From Fomes fomentarius (taxonomy: Eukaryota; Basidiomycota; Agaricomycetes; Polyporales; Polyporaceae), in assembly GCA_022606135.1 (NCBI GenBank), contig JABYQN010000004.1:2790001-2854000 (forward strand): a stretch of 64,000 nt of DNA, given 5' to 3'. A program made the translations under genes and the position numbers. The notes beneath the pieces are model-generated. The model was not told the origin of the DNA and did no database searches. It was given only the letters and a program-made list of their open reading frames with translations. Positions 24,794 to 37,386 of the stretch are shown here, piece after piece. The first letter of the stretch is position 1, and each line of letters starts with the position of its first letter.

Positions 24794-26417
24794 TCGTCGT
24801 TCGTTGGGCTCGGGCGGACCGTGGAGTTCTAAGTCTGGATCTATGGCTTGGCCGTTCGAGTTCGGCTGGAGTGGGTGGAAGTGGGAGCTTCCCGAGAAAC
24901 AGGAAAAACAGTCGTTTTGGTTGTGTGGTAGGCGGAACCCGAATTACCGAGCCTACCGCCGCGGTCGCGAAAACGAGCCGGGCGGGATAGGTACGGTAAC
25001 TATAAGGTGTCCTTCAGTCGCGACGAGATCCTCGCTCCCTAAAGCGAGGACAAGCTTGAAGGGCAGTAGAGATGAGAAGTAGAGAAGAGGAATAGAGAAC
25101 GGGACACGAAAACGAGTCCGGCGAAGGGTTGATTGGGATACCGAGCACGAGAGTCCTGTCAAGGAGGTTCTCCTGTAAACGATTGAGTTAGATCATAGAC
25201 TGATAGTGGGCTCTGGTCTATGTTATACATACCACGAACGGATGACCACCTATCGAAACGAATGAGTAGTTAGCCACAGCCCACATGCAGGGAGGAACGT
25301 GAGATGAGATGAGCGCTAGCACTCGAATTGTTTGCGATCTGTACCACCCCTGGCTGTAGTCCACTGTCGATGCGACAAGGCGTCGACCGCCGCTACATCC
25401 AACCATAGCCAATGGTACTCATACACCCTGACGCCACAAACAAACGTGCCCTACAGTCGATGAGCGGTGGTGATGTCATCGAAGCACCGTCCACGCGACG
25501 TTAGGCATTTTCACGGACCGAGTTAGAAACGTTCGTGGCACAGCTCCCGCCCGTAACGGCAGTGCCGTGTCGAGCGGCGAGGGCGCAGTGCGATGCACAC
25601 TAGGAAGTAATGCGGCGAGCAGAAGCTTCGTCCCATGCTTAATGAGCAGCGACCGCCACACGTCAAGACGAGCCATGCCGGACACGGAGACAGAAACGCA
25701 CTATCTCCAGGCGAAGAGGTATGTTAATCGGGCCTCGTGGTATGCATGTGGGGGGCGTGTCTCGGCCGCGATAAGGCGATTGTGGGGGATGACGCGAGGA
25801 TGTGGCGAAATGAACACTCACTCGAGGGTCAACAAACGGAGGTCGTCGTTTCTCGCTTGGTCAAAAATTGTGGCTGGGCCAGGGTCCACGTCGTAGCGGG
25901 GTGCGATACGACGGCAGACGATTTGCACGCGGTAGGGTCTCCCTGGACGGGGTAGGTCGTTGCTTGCTTGCTTGTCGCTGTCGGTGACGAGGGGGCAAGG
26001 GGTGGGGAGAACGAGGAGGGCAAGAAGAGGAGGCAGAAAGACGAACCCCAGCCTTTGACTTTTTCTCCATCGATTGCCACGTCGGACGCCGGCCAATCAC
26101 AGTGCGCGGTCCACGCCGAATTCCTGTGCTGCACCCCCGCTTTTGGAAAGTGCATCGCTAGTCTTCTCCCCGACGATCTCCCGCCCACCGCTTACGAATT
26201 CGAACGTATTAATATTGCCGCGAGGCAGTCCAGTCGACGAGTGCAAAGGAAACGTAGACATGATACATACACCATCAGTAGTACTACATGATCAACGTTG
26301 GTTGGTGTGCGTACTACAAGATTCTATTCATGTACAACCACCGTCGGCCCGGGCGTCCCGAGCTCCGACTCGACGTCTCGAACTCACGCTTCAAGCTTCA
26401 AACTCAACCGAAAGGCA
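24794..26417. other. Upstream region of ornithine decarboxylase, downstream of PTPA
   Basis: This is 1.6 kb between two minus-strand genes. Open frames here overlap one another and show no family resemblance. It probably holds the ODC promoter and leader and the PTPA 3' region. Confidence 0.5.
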
Positions 26418-28060
26418 CTACGCTTCCCCGCCCCGACTCGGAGCTTGACTCGACCGAGGCGGTGGCGGCGGACCTGTGAATCCTGGTACGCCGCCAATGG
26501 GCCCAGCAGTCGGTCGTAATGCAGTGCTTGCTGTGGGTCCCAAGGGCGTCCGAGCCGGCACCATGGGGCTCCGTGTGGCTGCGGGGTAAGTGGTGCCGTG
26601 CGACGACATACTACCTGGAGCAAACGTCAGGGGGGACGCACGACTCGGCATCGGGTATCTCGTTGGCATAGAGGTCGGCGCCGTCGTTGTATACGGCACT
26701 GACGAAGTAAAGGACGTTGGTGCCGATGTGAAACTTGCGGGTTGATGTTGCGGTGGGTCCCATGCAAGTAGGCCGCCGAGAGGTATGTGTTGGACCACCA
26801 CACGTTTTCCTAGTACTTCGGCCTTTAAGACGTATCCGGTAAGTCAGTCTATGGCTCACCAATACTCCGATCTGCACCGGACGTACCTCGTACATCTTAA
26901 AGAGTCCGGTATGTACCTTAGTCCAGTACTGTACGCCGGTAGCAATCGAATACAACTGCGACGAGTGCTCGTGGAACGGTCCCGACTTCACTGCATGGAT
27001 CCGCGTGATCGACATGAAGTAGAGGTTTGTGGGTGGGAGGGGTGGGTGTAGCACAGCGGAGACAGGTATCTCCCTCTGGTCTGGAGGCATGTTGTTAAGA
27101 CAACATAACGCGAAAGTAGGTTTGAACGCACACGTACCTCTTATTTGTGCGCTGCCAAAGATGTAGCTCAAGAATACGTAGTCGTCGAGGCCCCACACTC
27201 CGTGGCTGCCTGCAGGCTCGAGCTTGTACACATCCTGTAGTCGGCAGCAAAGTCTCCAATATCGCACATAGAGATTTAGAACGATCTGCCTCTCTATCCG
27301 GGGTTCCGGCTCGAAGAACCGGACGAGAGTCAAGCACAGAAGGAACAGTGCGAACGACGTCTCGTGCCCAGTCCCGTAGTCCATGCGAGTGAACGAGCCA
27401 AATGACGTGAGCAAGTACGGCTCGACGAACGGGATCACTGCATGGAGTGCGTCCGGCAGCAAAGTCTTCAGCAGGTCTGCAGACTCCTACGCGCAGAAAC
27501 AGCAAAACCGCGGAGATGACCGTGTTGCCCCCATCGTAGAGTTGCAGTGAAGTTGCGACCAAAGCGAAGAAGAGAGGTTCGATTCTCAGCACGTCGATGG
27601 CTTAATTTTAGCTGCCAAACAATCGTACCTCCTCTAACCGCTTTCCCCACGTCCTGAACGCGAGATTTCCAAAGCGCTGCGGGGTGGGCAGCGGCGGGAT
27701 AGCATCGATCCAGCCGTCGAGCTTGTCAAGCATCGCTATGACGCCGGTTACACCCTATGGTCGTGTGTCAGTGTCAATTCAAGTCGGCCGTATGGGTGGA
27801 AACGACAGTGCGAACGCGGGCAGACGGACCTGGTCTGGCTCAGGGTCGATGTACGGCAGAGTGTGTCCGACGACCGACTCTGCAAGACGCCGCAGGAACA
27901 AGCCGTAATGATGATATCCTCTGGTGTGCTTCCATGCCTGTACGTCGTCGTCGGTCTTGATACGGAGGATAGGGATGTCCGCAGGGTCCAGGCTCGAGAC
28001 CTGGACGTGGCGTAATGCCGGCAGGCCGGGCGCGGGAGTGCTGCTCGTATTGGCAGCCAT
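26418..28060 (-). CDS. PTPA: Serine/threonine phosphatase 2A activator (PTPA, Rrd-type prolyl isomerase)
   Basis: Five exons, 27830-28060, 27629-27754, 27138-27486, 26887-27080 and 26418-26822, keep phase and give 434 residues. PTPA proteins fold the PP2A catalytic subunit into its active metal-loaded form and have peptidyl-prolyl isomerase activity. Visible family motifs in order: RFGNLAFRTWGKRL, FTRMDYGTGHE (the highly conserved ATP/substrate cleft), GVWGLDDY, AVKSGPFHEHSSQLY, VQYWTKVHTGLFKMY and AEVLGKRVVVQHIPLG. The last ~110 residues form a Ser/Thr/Pro-rich tail, a length seen in some fungal Rrd proteins. Its start lies 685 bp from that of Ku70, on the opposite strand. Rrd1 versus Rrd2 assignment is not attempted. 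Confidence 0.93.
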
Positions 28061-28744
28061 GTGTCCGCGTGAGGGTCCTGGGGTGACGTACGGAGGGGCT
28101 GCAGAAACGCAACAAGAACGCGGCGTTCCCAGAGTCTCTAGGCGCGACGCGTCGGGTGATCAGTCCGGATCGGTGGCTCGATGGGTGCTGAGGGACACTC
28201 TCGAGACGGCGATGTCAATTTAAGGCTCTGGCGTGGTGGGAGCTCAGTGTTGTTTGACCTGAATCGTCACGAGCGTGAGTCTACTTGAAAGGCTTGAAAG
28301 ACAGAGATCCCTGGATCACGCCGCACGGAGAAAATCAGACGCACTTACGGACTGGCACGATAAGTGTCCCACAGGGCTCTATCACAGCGTCCCTGGTCGT
28401 GGAAGCTTGTTGGGCAACGGTGAGAGCGCGATACGCACAGGTCGTCGTGACTTGCTGAACAAGACGGTCACAGTGCACTATCCTGGTTCTTGCGGTACCT
28501 AAATGTGGCAAGGGATGCGCCACCGTGGCACAGGTATTAGCCGAGTCACGTGTGTCGACGCGTCGCGCTCAGCGCCTAGGCGCGGCTGCGTGCTCAGCTC
28601 TTCTGACCTCGACCACCACGACTGCGACCCGTCCCGCGCGTTTGTGTCTAGAATCACCATAGAAACACTGTTGAAGTTGACCCTGAAGAAATAGCGTGTA
28701 TCAGAAGAAAGTCAGTTACAAACCACTAGTGCGGCTCCGACGTC
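28061..28744. promoter_or_regulatory. Shared divergent promoter region of PTPA and Ku70
   Basis: 684 bp separate the two start codons, which face away from each other. I see no clear TATA box or shared motif. The promoter role is inferred from layout alone. Confidence 0.5.
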
Positions 28745-31700
28745 ATGGCGCCCTTCGATGACTGGAACAAGATGGATGACGAGGAGGACGAGGAGCTTCA
28801 GGACAGCTCGGTATGTTGGGTAACCCAACACGTAACATCTCGTCGCTGACTGAGACTTGCGCTAGCTGTACGAAGGAAAAAGAGATGTGATTCTGTTCTG
28901 TATCGACTGTTCTCCCTCTATGCTCGAACTGTATGAAGACCCGCGTTACGAAGACGTTCAGACATGCAAACTGTTTACCGCGTTGGAAGCTGCCATTCAA
29001 ATACAGAAGAAGAAGGTGCTCGTGGGACCCAACGATGCGGTTGGAATCATGCTTTTCAACACAGTACGTCCCCTTCCCAAACCACTTCGATAGTGGCGAC
29101 AAGTAAATTGTCCGAGATTAGACTCGGAGGAACGAGAGTGGCACTACTGGTGCCGATATCAAGAAAGGCACTTTTGTCTTCCAGCCCATTGCTACCGTCG
29201 ATGCACCGAAGGTCATGGAGCTTGTGCGACTGTTAGACGGTTAGTGCGCCACAATCACCGCAGAGCTCCTATACTTATCGGTTCTTGAATGTCTCACAGA
29301 GGCTCGAGAGAACCCTGAGAAGCTAGGCGAGCAGTTTCCTCCGATTAAGGAGAAACGTATACCAGTAGGAGACGTCTTCACTAGTTGTAACTGGGTCATG
29401 CGCGACGGGTGTGCTCCTCACTCCTCTCCTCGACGGACAAAAGACATTAACCGTGCTCGGGTTTAGTGCGCCAAAGACCGCCACCAAGCGTATCTTCTAC
29501 ATCACAGACGAAGACAATCCCCACCCTGGCGCCGCCAGCAGCCGACTGATAACCTCTGCCCGCACAACTCTGATCGTCAGTCCTGAGTCCACCTGCGGTC
29601 CATAGGGGCACCTGCTCATCCGTGTTTCAGGATCTCGCTCAAGCTGGCGTCACCGTCGAACCGTTCTTCATCAGCACCGAAGAGAAACCGTTTGACCCCT
29701 CGATCTTCTATTCCGTGAGTCTCAGGGTCTCGTCGCTATATGCAGTCTCCGCCTTGTTCTGCGTTTGCATGACTGAACGCAATGCAATGGACAGTCGGTT
29801 CTCCTGGCGACAAACCTTACAGACTCTGACGACGTCGGGGAGGATGGCGAGGCGCCTATTCTCCCAGAGTCGATTTCGATTGGCCAGATTGAGGAGTTGC
29901 TCCAGCAGATGCGATTCCATGAAGTGCCAAAGAGAGCATTGTTCAGCGTGCCGTTTACTCTTGCGCCCGGATTTGTCATTGGTGTGAAAGGGTAACCTAG
30001 TGCCGTGCTCGATCATGAGAAATCTTGAAACATAGCTGATTTTGCGTTAACTTCGCAGCTATGGTTTGATTACTGAGCAGAAGAGGGGAGCGTACCGATA
30101 CTTTACGGACCTCGGCGACCGGATGGAGGTCGTCAATTCACGGACAGCTTACGTGGACGAGGTGCGCACCTGGCCCGAGGCTCCGTATAACGTGAAGCCT
30201 GACCTAGTGTTCTCGTCACCTAGGATCGAGAAGCAGAGGCAGACAAAGCACAGATCCTATTTGGAATGGACCTCGGTGCTTCATCTGGGGAGGGTGCAGA
30301 CGAAAGCGAAGAGGCGAAGTCGGCGGTCATGGGGACTCGATCGGTACCGCTCGGTAGTCGAGTGTTCTACACTGCGGACGAAGTGCGTTCCTTCCGCACA
30401 CTCGGCCTGGAGCCTGGTACGTACAAAAGCTTGTTGCGTGACAGAGATGGTCCGGACATTCCGTTGACCGCATGGTTAGGAATCAAGCTGCTGGGATTCA
30501 AGAGCCGGAAGGAGCTCGCATTCGAAGACAACATCAAGCATTCGTTCTTCATCTATCCCGATGAGATGGTGCGCCACCGCCTCGTACCCCCCGGGCGCAT
30601 TCTAGCTAACGATCTTCTGGAAAATTTGCGGGGTGCTCTTGCCAGTCATACGCTGGGAGCAAGCGTACTTTCACCGCACTGCTCCGGACGATGATCTCGA
30701 AGAAGAAGATTGCGATCGTTCTCGCCCTCACCCGCCGCAACGCATCTCCCATATTCTGCGCAGTGCTTCCGCAGGTACGCACATCCCGCTTGTACGAGTT
30801 ATCGCCAATATACCCCCGCATGGCAAATTGCCCTCAGGGTCTTCGGGCCTGCTCCGCCCCATGTGACGGTGCACTGACCGCCCGTTTGTTACAGGAAGAG
30901 AAAGTGGACGAGAGCGGCTGGCGGGAGCCGCCGGGGTTCCATCTAATCCCGTTGCCATTCGCCGATGACATCCGGGCCGCACCAATCGAGAAGGGCTTCC
31001 GAGGTAAGACTCTTGCATTCCAGTTGGTAGTCACGAGCTCATGAGCGCGACGAATGCTGTTTTGGCGTCCATGGTCCGCTATCTCGTGCCACTCAACTTG
31101 ATCTCTGCGCCTATTGCGACCACGGTAATATCCGCGGAAACATTGCCTCGGTCACGCAGCGTCGGATGAACTCAAGGACGCTGCGCGTAAGTGGATTGAC
31201 AAGCTCAATGTTAAGAACGGGTCGTATCCACCCGACTCCTATCCGAACCCTGGTGAGCTGCCGACGTATATCCCCTTTGTTCTGTTGCGCGCTGACAATT
31301 ACGGCAAACCTTCCCATGTTGCCACTTCAGCTCTCGCATATCACAACGCCCAACTCGAAGCAAGCGCATTCCGCGAAGAATTCGACACGGAGGCCTTTGA
31401 GGACCTGACGGAGCCGAAGTACGATATGATACACAAGGTCGGGACGCGCCCCTATTCTCTGTTCGAACCCAGCATTGACGTAACACGTCAAACTGCTCCC
31501 TATGCTCCCAACGTACTGGAACCTTTTTCTATCGTTCATCGATTTAGCGGGCAGGCCAGCTGATCAAGGCGTGGAAGCAAGAGCTCCAGAAGGACGAAAC
31601 GGCGAACATCGTTGCCGCGCCCCTCGCTGGGTCAAAACGAAAAGCGGTGAGTATCCACGCGCCCTCCGCTGCACTAGCCGTGCCTGACCAAAGTACTGGG

Positions 31701-32330
31701 CTTGCATCTCCGCATCGCGGCATATACGCTCCGCAGGACGTGAGTGTGGACGAGGCTGAAATTCGCAGCAAGTACGACGCCGGCACGCTCGCCAAGGTGA
31801 GTCCCATAACCCGACATCAGTTGCCAATCCCACTGTCATTCGTCCATTTCGGGACCCGGGATCCCCGTGCGCCCCCGCACCCTTCTCCGCTTCCCTGGTC
31901 CCCGGTCCCCTGCTGACTTGTTGCCTTTCCACAGCTCCGTGTCGACCAGTTGAAGGTCCGTGTAATTCCACTCATGTGACTCTAACGGCCGAGACGACCT
32001 GTGCCGCGCGGGGAGGACGCAACCTTGTGCGTTATTCCGCTGCGCTGGTCGTGGTCGGCCGCCAAGTTGGTTGGCCCTGCCAGTCTAGCTCCGCGGCGAC
32101 CGCGACGCTGGGCGACGTCGAGGGGCGTTCACACGACTCGGCTATGGCAACGCGTTCTCGCTCCAGTGCTAGCTTCTCGTTGCAATCTGATAAGTGCGCA
32201 GCGCACGCTGATACTGGGTACTGATTTGTTCGTACTCCAGGATTTTCTCAAAGGCAAGGGCGAATCGGTCTCCGGCAAGAAGGCCGACCTCATCGATCGC
32301 GTGGCAGAATGGCTCGACACACATCCGTAG
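28745..32330 (+). CDS. KU70: Ku70, DNA double-strand-break end-binding subunit
   Basis: Eighteen exons with fully consistent phases are inferred (28745-28810, 28866-29063, 29122-29239, 29300-29408, 29467-29575, 29631-29714, 29795-29991, 30059-30161, 30224-30416, 30480-30568, 30646-30774, 30895-31003, 31160-31252, 31331-31437, 31548-31646, 31737-31796, 31935-31955, 32241-32330), giving 657 residues. Ku70 pairs with Ku80 as a ring on broken DNA ends and starts non-homologous end joining; it also acts at telomeres. The N-terminal von Willebrand-type domain reads RDVILFCIDCSPSM and GIMLFNT. The beta-barrel core includes VPFTLAPGFVIGVKGYGL and GIKLLGFK, then FFIYPDE and ALTRRNASPI. The C-terminus is a SAP domain, LRVDQLKDFLKGKGESVSGK then KADLIDRVAEWL. 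The 63-nt intron at 30417 has no stop and a length divisible by three, so its retention would add 21 residues. Confidence 0.94.
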
Positions 32331-34913
32331 CCCGAAGCCTGTAGCATGAGCTTGCGCATGCGCGTGCGCACTAGTGCGTCATGTGTGGCGCGCACTGTAT
32401 GCCATGCACGGGTTTACATTCCCTCTGTGGCCCCCAGAAGCCCTGAGGCGGTGGGAGGAGGCAAGGAGGAGGTGGGGAGAAGCGCGCGCGTTTCCCGCGA
32501 CTATCGTGGCTGTCGAAGACGAACTCGGATTGCCTGTACAGAACCCGGCGTTCTCGCGCTGCCACCGAGTGACCAGGTGCCTGGATACTGTGACCACAAC
32601 ATACACTACATAAGTACCGTTCCCTCGTTCTCGGCGCCGCTCGCCCTGAATCGTGATGATGAGCCTCGTAGTCTCTCGGTGCCGGCGCGCGGAGACCATT
32701 CACTCTATAAGTATCTTGAGAATCCCATCGTTTCCCATGAATCCCATCTGTCCCTTTGGCGCGCCTGCTCTCTCTCACGGAGGGGGACGCATTTACACCC
32801 GCTAGTCAATATCCCAGCTTCCGGATGCTTCGTCGGGCAGGTGGTGCGGGTGTGGAAAATCTGTGTTCTCAGGGTGGCCTGTCCGTCCTCATCGAACATG
32901 TCGATGGATCAGAACCGCACTTGGTGAACGGGCCTCGGCGGCAGGCGGGGATGCTCCTGGTGGGTTCCGGATTCGTAAAGCATGGTTTCTGGCTTCCGAG
33001 GCGGAGAAAGCTCGTCCCGACATTGAGGGTGCAATACAAAGATGGCGATGTGACGGGAAGAGGCTAGCGAGCGATAATATTGATGCCCGGAGGCTTTTGC
33101 GTGGTGTGTCTGTGTGGGTAAGCCCGTGATGGTTAACGGGATTTTCGCCCACCTGCTCCGGTATCCGATCCCTGTGTTGCGTGATCTCATTTCGCGGCGA
33201 CGACTTGGATGCAATGGGTCATGCGTGTTGTCAGACTGTCAAGTTGTAGAAAATAGGTCCGCAATATGGTGCCAGTAAAACTGTGACATCGTAGACGGAA
33301 GAAGCAGCGGTGGCGTTGGAAGATTCTAACGGTGCGGTGAGTGGAGAGCAAGTGTACTCATGTCGCCTATTCTAGGCGAGAGTGCTTGTTCAGTAACACC
33401 TTTACCGTGTACGGTTCAATATCTGGTACTTGCTTCTTCTCCAGGGTATTGGGAGTTTTAACAGCTGATAATCCGGAAGTGAATTCGAAGACTCAGGACA
33501 TAAGACTCAGGAAAAGCTGAGCCAGACCGTCTTAACATCGTAGCGCAGCTAAACTCTAAAACAGCGTGGAAACGAATGAAGGTGGAACAGAGCGGATTGT
33601 TTACAACAGCCTCAGGGAGCGGACAATGACAATGGACGTTGAGTGCCCTTTGACGGAACGTAGAGGGCGCCCAAAGAACGACCTACGGACCCTATCTGGC
33701 GTTAAGACAAGGGTGCAATGAACCTCACGTGAATATGAAGGGCATAGCGCGGGTAGGGTACGGGTCATTGTGACTCTACCCGGACCCCTACTTGCGCGGG
33801 GCGATACTACCCGTCGACGACGGGTACAGGTCGGGTGCTATGACCTATGACCTTGTCAGTGTACGGGTACCGTGACGGGCGTATGAGACTTCTGAACTGG
33901 CCTCACATTGCGTCGTGTGGTCGTCATCCGTGACGAGAGGTATTTGAATTAAGTGATCGAGCTCGAAAGGGTGCACCCCTCTCACTAACGCCATTCAGCC
34001 CATGACCCGTCACAGGTGCACCCGATCCAGGGTTATGCCCTATACGCGATCTAGGAAATGCTGGGAAATGTCTCCCAGAACCGCACAGGGAATATTGCAG
34101 TGGGACCTTGTCTGTATTCATTCGCATATTCAATAGAAGGTTGACTGCGTATACGATCACCTTTGTATTGATATCTCTGACATGTGCCCAAGAAGGAGAG
34201 TGCGGATATCTCCTGCTAGGAAATGTGCATACCGCCAAAACCGACTATAAGAGGGTGGTGTGCTAGCTCGGCAGAGGGAGATGAATGATGATGAGACTAG
34301 GAGGGATGTGAGGAGAGAGACATACCAGCTCGATATTCCGAATTCTGACCCAATCATTCGGTCCCGTCATCATCTGTTCCATGTGAGAGCAGCGCTGGCC
34401 TGGTATTCAATCTCTGAAGGATCTCATGCGACCGGGATAGACGAGTGGGAAGTAAGGCGTGCACATTGGGACCAAAGTAGATTTGCAATACACCCGTGCA
34501 ATCTGTAAAAGTCTGGGCAGAGAAGGCGGGCTCGTCGCGAGCCTAGAATCAGAGGGATCTGGAAAGCAGTGGCCACTGAGCACTGTGAACGAACCTTCTG
34601 GTCCGCTAAACATGGAACAGGGACAGGAACACGCACTGAAGAGAAGACAGATGTTCGCCATCTGGCAGCAACGCTGTCATAGTGCGGCGGGGGCAAGAAT
34701 GCGGCATGTGGTTGTACCAGGGGTAAACGTAGCCTCCTATGGAGGTCATCCCTGCAGGTACCCAGAACCTGTGACTGTCCTCTAGCCCCGGAAGCACGGC
34801 CACTGTATGAGCCCGTTGCCTGTTCGAGTGCATGTGCAGCTGGCACCTAGGCTTGTATTCGTGGGGATTGTGAGAGTTTCCATCGCTAAGACAACTCATT
34901 GGACTCGCGTGAC
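32331..34913. other. 2.6 kb intergenic region downstream of Ku70
   Basis: No gene could be supported. Around 33740-33890 there are many scattered GGGTA/TACCC words on both strands, not in a regular array. Open frames near 34.4-34.9 kb overlap in several frames with no family resemblance. Confidence 0.45.
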
Positions 34914-35396
34914 CTATGGGTGTTCGCCATAGTATACAGACAGTACTGACAAATTCCTGGCGACCGTCGCGCGAACGCATCCATGGGGGGTGATCTGCAG
35001 TGCTCTCGTCAATGATGCGTATAGCTACTTAACAATACGGTCCGACACTATTTAACGGTCCGGGGTCGATGCATACCCGACGTGAGGTACTGAACTCCTT
35101 CGTCATTTGAACCTGAGAAATCAGCGTCGGCACCGGGGAAGAAGAGGAAGACAAGAGTGAAGAACGCACGCCGAGACTGTATGGCGCATCCACCATGGAG
35201 ACTTTTGTGAGCATATTAGGGTTAATGACAGTGGGCAGCGCGAGCGTTCTCATGATCCTGGGGTCGTCATGGAGGTCGTGAGTGAACTTGAACTCAACGC
35301 GGTACCGGCGAACTTCACACTGTAGCCCCCGCGAGCGCTTGGGTGATCCACGTGAGTGTATCTGATAAGATTAAACTTGCAGAATGATTGCGCCAT
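34914..35396 (-). CDS. Small unknown protein, tentative three-exon gene
   Basis: Exons 35352-35396, 35077-35319 and 34914-34994 join in phase 0 to 122 residues. The central exon reads like coding sequence (CEVRRYRVEFKFTHDLHDD, then PRIMRTLALPTVINPNML), with an acceptor before it and a GTATGC donor after it. I do not recognise the family; no signal peptide or membrane helix is evident. The start lies 205 bp from that of the glutaredoxin gene on the other strand, so they may share a promoter. The first donor (GTGGAT) is weak, and the gene could be longer or a decayed remnant. Confidence 0.3.
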
Positions 35397-35601
35397 AATC
35401 TCGTAGATGTGCGCGGAAGCTGTTATCAGATAACTCAGAGGATTTCAGTCAGCTTGACACTTTATCTGTAATTCTGTTCCTCCACTCACTTTGATCGCGA
35501 AACGATCCCGTTTCTACTGCGCTGTTTGCCTTCTGACATCTCTGCGTATCATACGCTTGCATTCCTCGCCACCACTTGTCGTAACTCTCGAAACGACGAC
35601 G

Positions 35602-36538
35602 ATGTCAGACTCAGCTGCGCCTGCGAATTTCCACGAAATTCAATCGGCAGAACACTTTCAGAACTTGCTCTCAGAGGACCTCAAACGTGTCTCGCTCATC
35701 AACTTCTGGGCACCATGGGCTGCACCGTGCAAGCAGATGAACGAGGTCGTCGTCGAACTTTCGAAGAAGTACCCAGAAGTTCTCGTTCTGCAGGTGCGTC
35801 TGTCCATCGCGCGCCCTTCATTCCTCACCCACGTTCTGACTTTCCTGGCCATTCTCCTCGCATCGGTTCCTCTCCACTCTCTCTCTCTCCAGGTCGAGGC
35901 AGAGACCCAGTCCGACATCGCAGAGTCGTTCGAGGTTGAGGCCGTACCCACTTTCGTCATCCTCCGCGTACGTCACGCCATCCTTCGTCCACCCGTCGAA
36001 CGCTAATAACAGCCCACATGCCGTAACGCATCTCCGAAATGCTCGTCCGTTGGCTCCTCATGATGATATTCAGGGCCACACCCTGCTCGGGCGTATATCC
36101 GGCGCAGACGCACCCGCACTGACCAAAGCCATCTCCGAACACACACGCTCACCGTCGGCCATCGCGCCCCAGTCTCACACGGACCGTCCGCCCGCGGCGC
36201 CCTCAGACGGCGGCGCACCCGGACAGGAGACGGAAGAGGAGCTGCACGCGCGCCTGCGTGCGCTGATGGAGAAGGACCGCGTGATGCTGTTCATGAAGGG
36301 GAACCCGGACGCGCCGCGATGCGGGTTCTCCAGACGGATCGTCGCGCTGCTGCGGAACGAGGAGGTGCCGTTTGGGAGCTTCGACATCCTGACGGACGAG
36401 AGCGTGCGCTCGGGCTTGAAGGTGCTGAACAACTGGCCGACGTTCCCGCAGTTGGTCGTCAAGGGCGAGTTTGTGGGAGGACTGGATGTTGTGACGGAGA
36501 TGGTGGAGAATGGGGAGCTGAAGGAGCTGTTGGCGTAG
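35602..36538 (+). CDS. GRX4: Monothiol CGFS glutaredoxin with N-terminal thioredoxin-like domain
   Basis: Three exons, 35602-35793, 35893-35967 and 36074-36538, give 243 residues. The N-terminal thioredoxin-like domain has NFWAPWAAPCKQM, keeping a single cysteine of the usual pair, and VEAVPTFVIL with the cis-proline. A Ser/Pro-rich linker (~residues 110-140) leads to the glutaredoxin domain: VMLFMKGNPDAPRCGFSRRI (CGFS at ~172-175) and NNWPTFPQLVVKGEFVGG, where the cis-Pro and glutathione-binding residues lie. This layout is that of Grx3/Grx4, cytosolic and nuclear proteins that bind a [2Fe-2S] cluster with glutathione, distribute iron and control iron-responsive transcription factors. One glutaredoxin domain is present, as in yeast; the mammalian orthologue has two. 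Confidence 0.95.
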
Positions 36539-36984
36539 TGATCGTGTTGCGTATGGGTGTAGTATGCCTTACATACGCGAGTTTGAGTGCTTGCATATGC
36601 GTAGTTCAGTGTCGTTCTCTTGTGGTGTACGTTTCGAAGTACTGGCGCAGATATCTTGATTGTATCAGTATGTCCTGGGTGTCTTGGAAGGTTCCGTCTC
36701 ATGAAGGTCAAGTCATGGACGCGTGCATATCGGTGGGTGGATTCATCGCACACGTTTCATGACCCCAGTCCATAACACCCGTCACCTTACAGTTCACAAC
36801 CAGCTCGAGTTCAATTGCGCCCAGCCTGAAAATAGTATCTCGAGAACAAGGGTCGAGCGCTCAAGTAAAGACATATGATACAGATGGAGATGACCGCTTT
36901 CCACAACGTACGTACGTTGTCTCCTAACCAATAGTTCGTCCCCCAAACATAGAGCTTCACACCCCAGAACCACACACCCCTCGA

Positions 36985-37386
36985 TCACAGACACACAAAA
37001 CACCCGATCAACACCGGGTCCACCCTCCACAGCGGGTACGAATACTGCACGATCGCAGAGCTCCCGGCCATCGTCTCCCTTCTCGTATCATGCTGAGCCG
37101 CATTATGCCGCACCGCGTCCGCGCTGCCACTCCGTGTTGAGCCGGAAGAGTTACTGGAGCCGGTGCTCGTCGAGGACACTGCTGTAGCGTTCCTCTCGAT
37201 GCGCGGTGGCACCGGTGGGACCTCCGCCTTGTCTGCTTTCGCGTGGTCGCGCATGCTGGTGCTCGAGGCGCGGCGGGTAAGGGTGCTGAACGCGCGGCTC
37301 ACTTTCTTGCGCAGCGTGCGTGTGGGCGGCTCGATGACGACCGAGTCGCGGTTGTGGATGCGGGAATACTGCGCCTTGTCTGACAT
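36985..37386 (-). CDS. Small basic Ser/Thr-rich hypothetical protein
   Basis: This is a single open frame of 133 residues from an ATG at 37386. It starts MSDKAQYSRIHNRDSVVIEP and has a basic segment TLRKKVSRAFSTLTRRAS, then a proline patch EVPPVPPRIE and a Ser/Gly/Thr-rich disordered middle. The ending SYPLWRVDPVLIGCFVCL is hydrophobic. I do not recognise a family. It converges with the glutaredoxin gene, about 450 bp away. It may be real, because the frame is long for this region and its composition resembles fungal disordered proteins, but an intron near the 3' end cannot be excluded. Confidence 0.4.
   Translation of the reverse strand: MSDKAQYSRIHNRDSVVIEPPTRTLRKKVSRAFSTLTRRASSTSMRDHAKADKAEVPPVPPRIERNATAVSSTSTGSSNSSGSTRSGSADAVRHNAAQHDTRRETMAGSSAIVQYSYPLWRVDPVLIGCFVCL

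Noticed and set aside
33740..33890. Cluster of GGGTA/TACCC words resembling telomere-like or retroelement sequence
   Set aside because: Words are irregular, on both strands, and not arranged in an array; no reverse transcriptase or LTR pair is visible.
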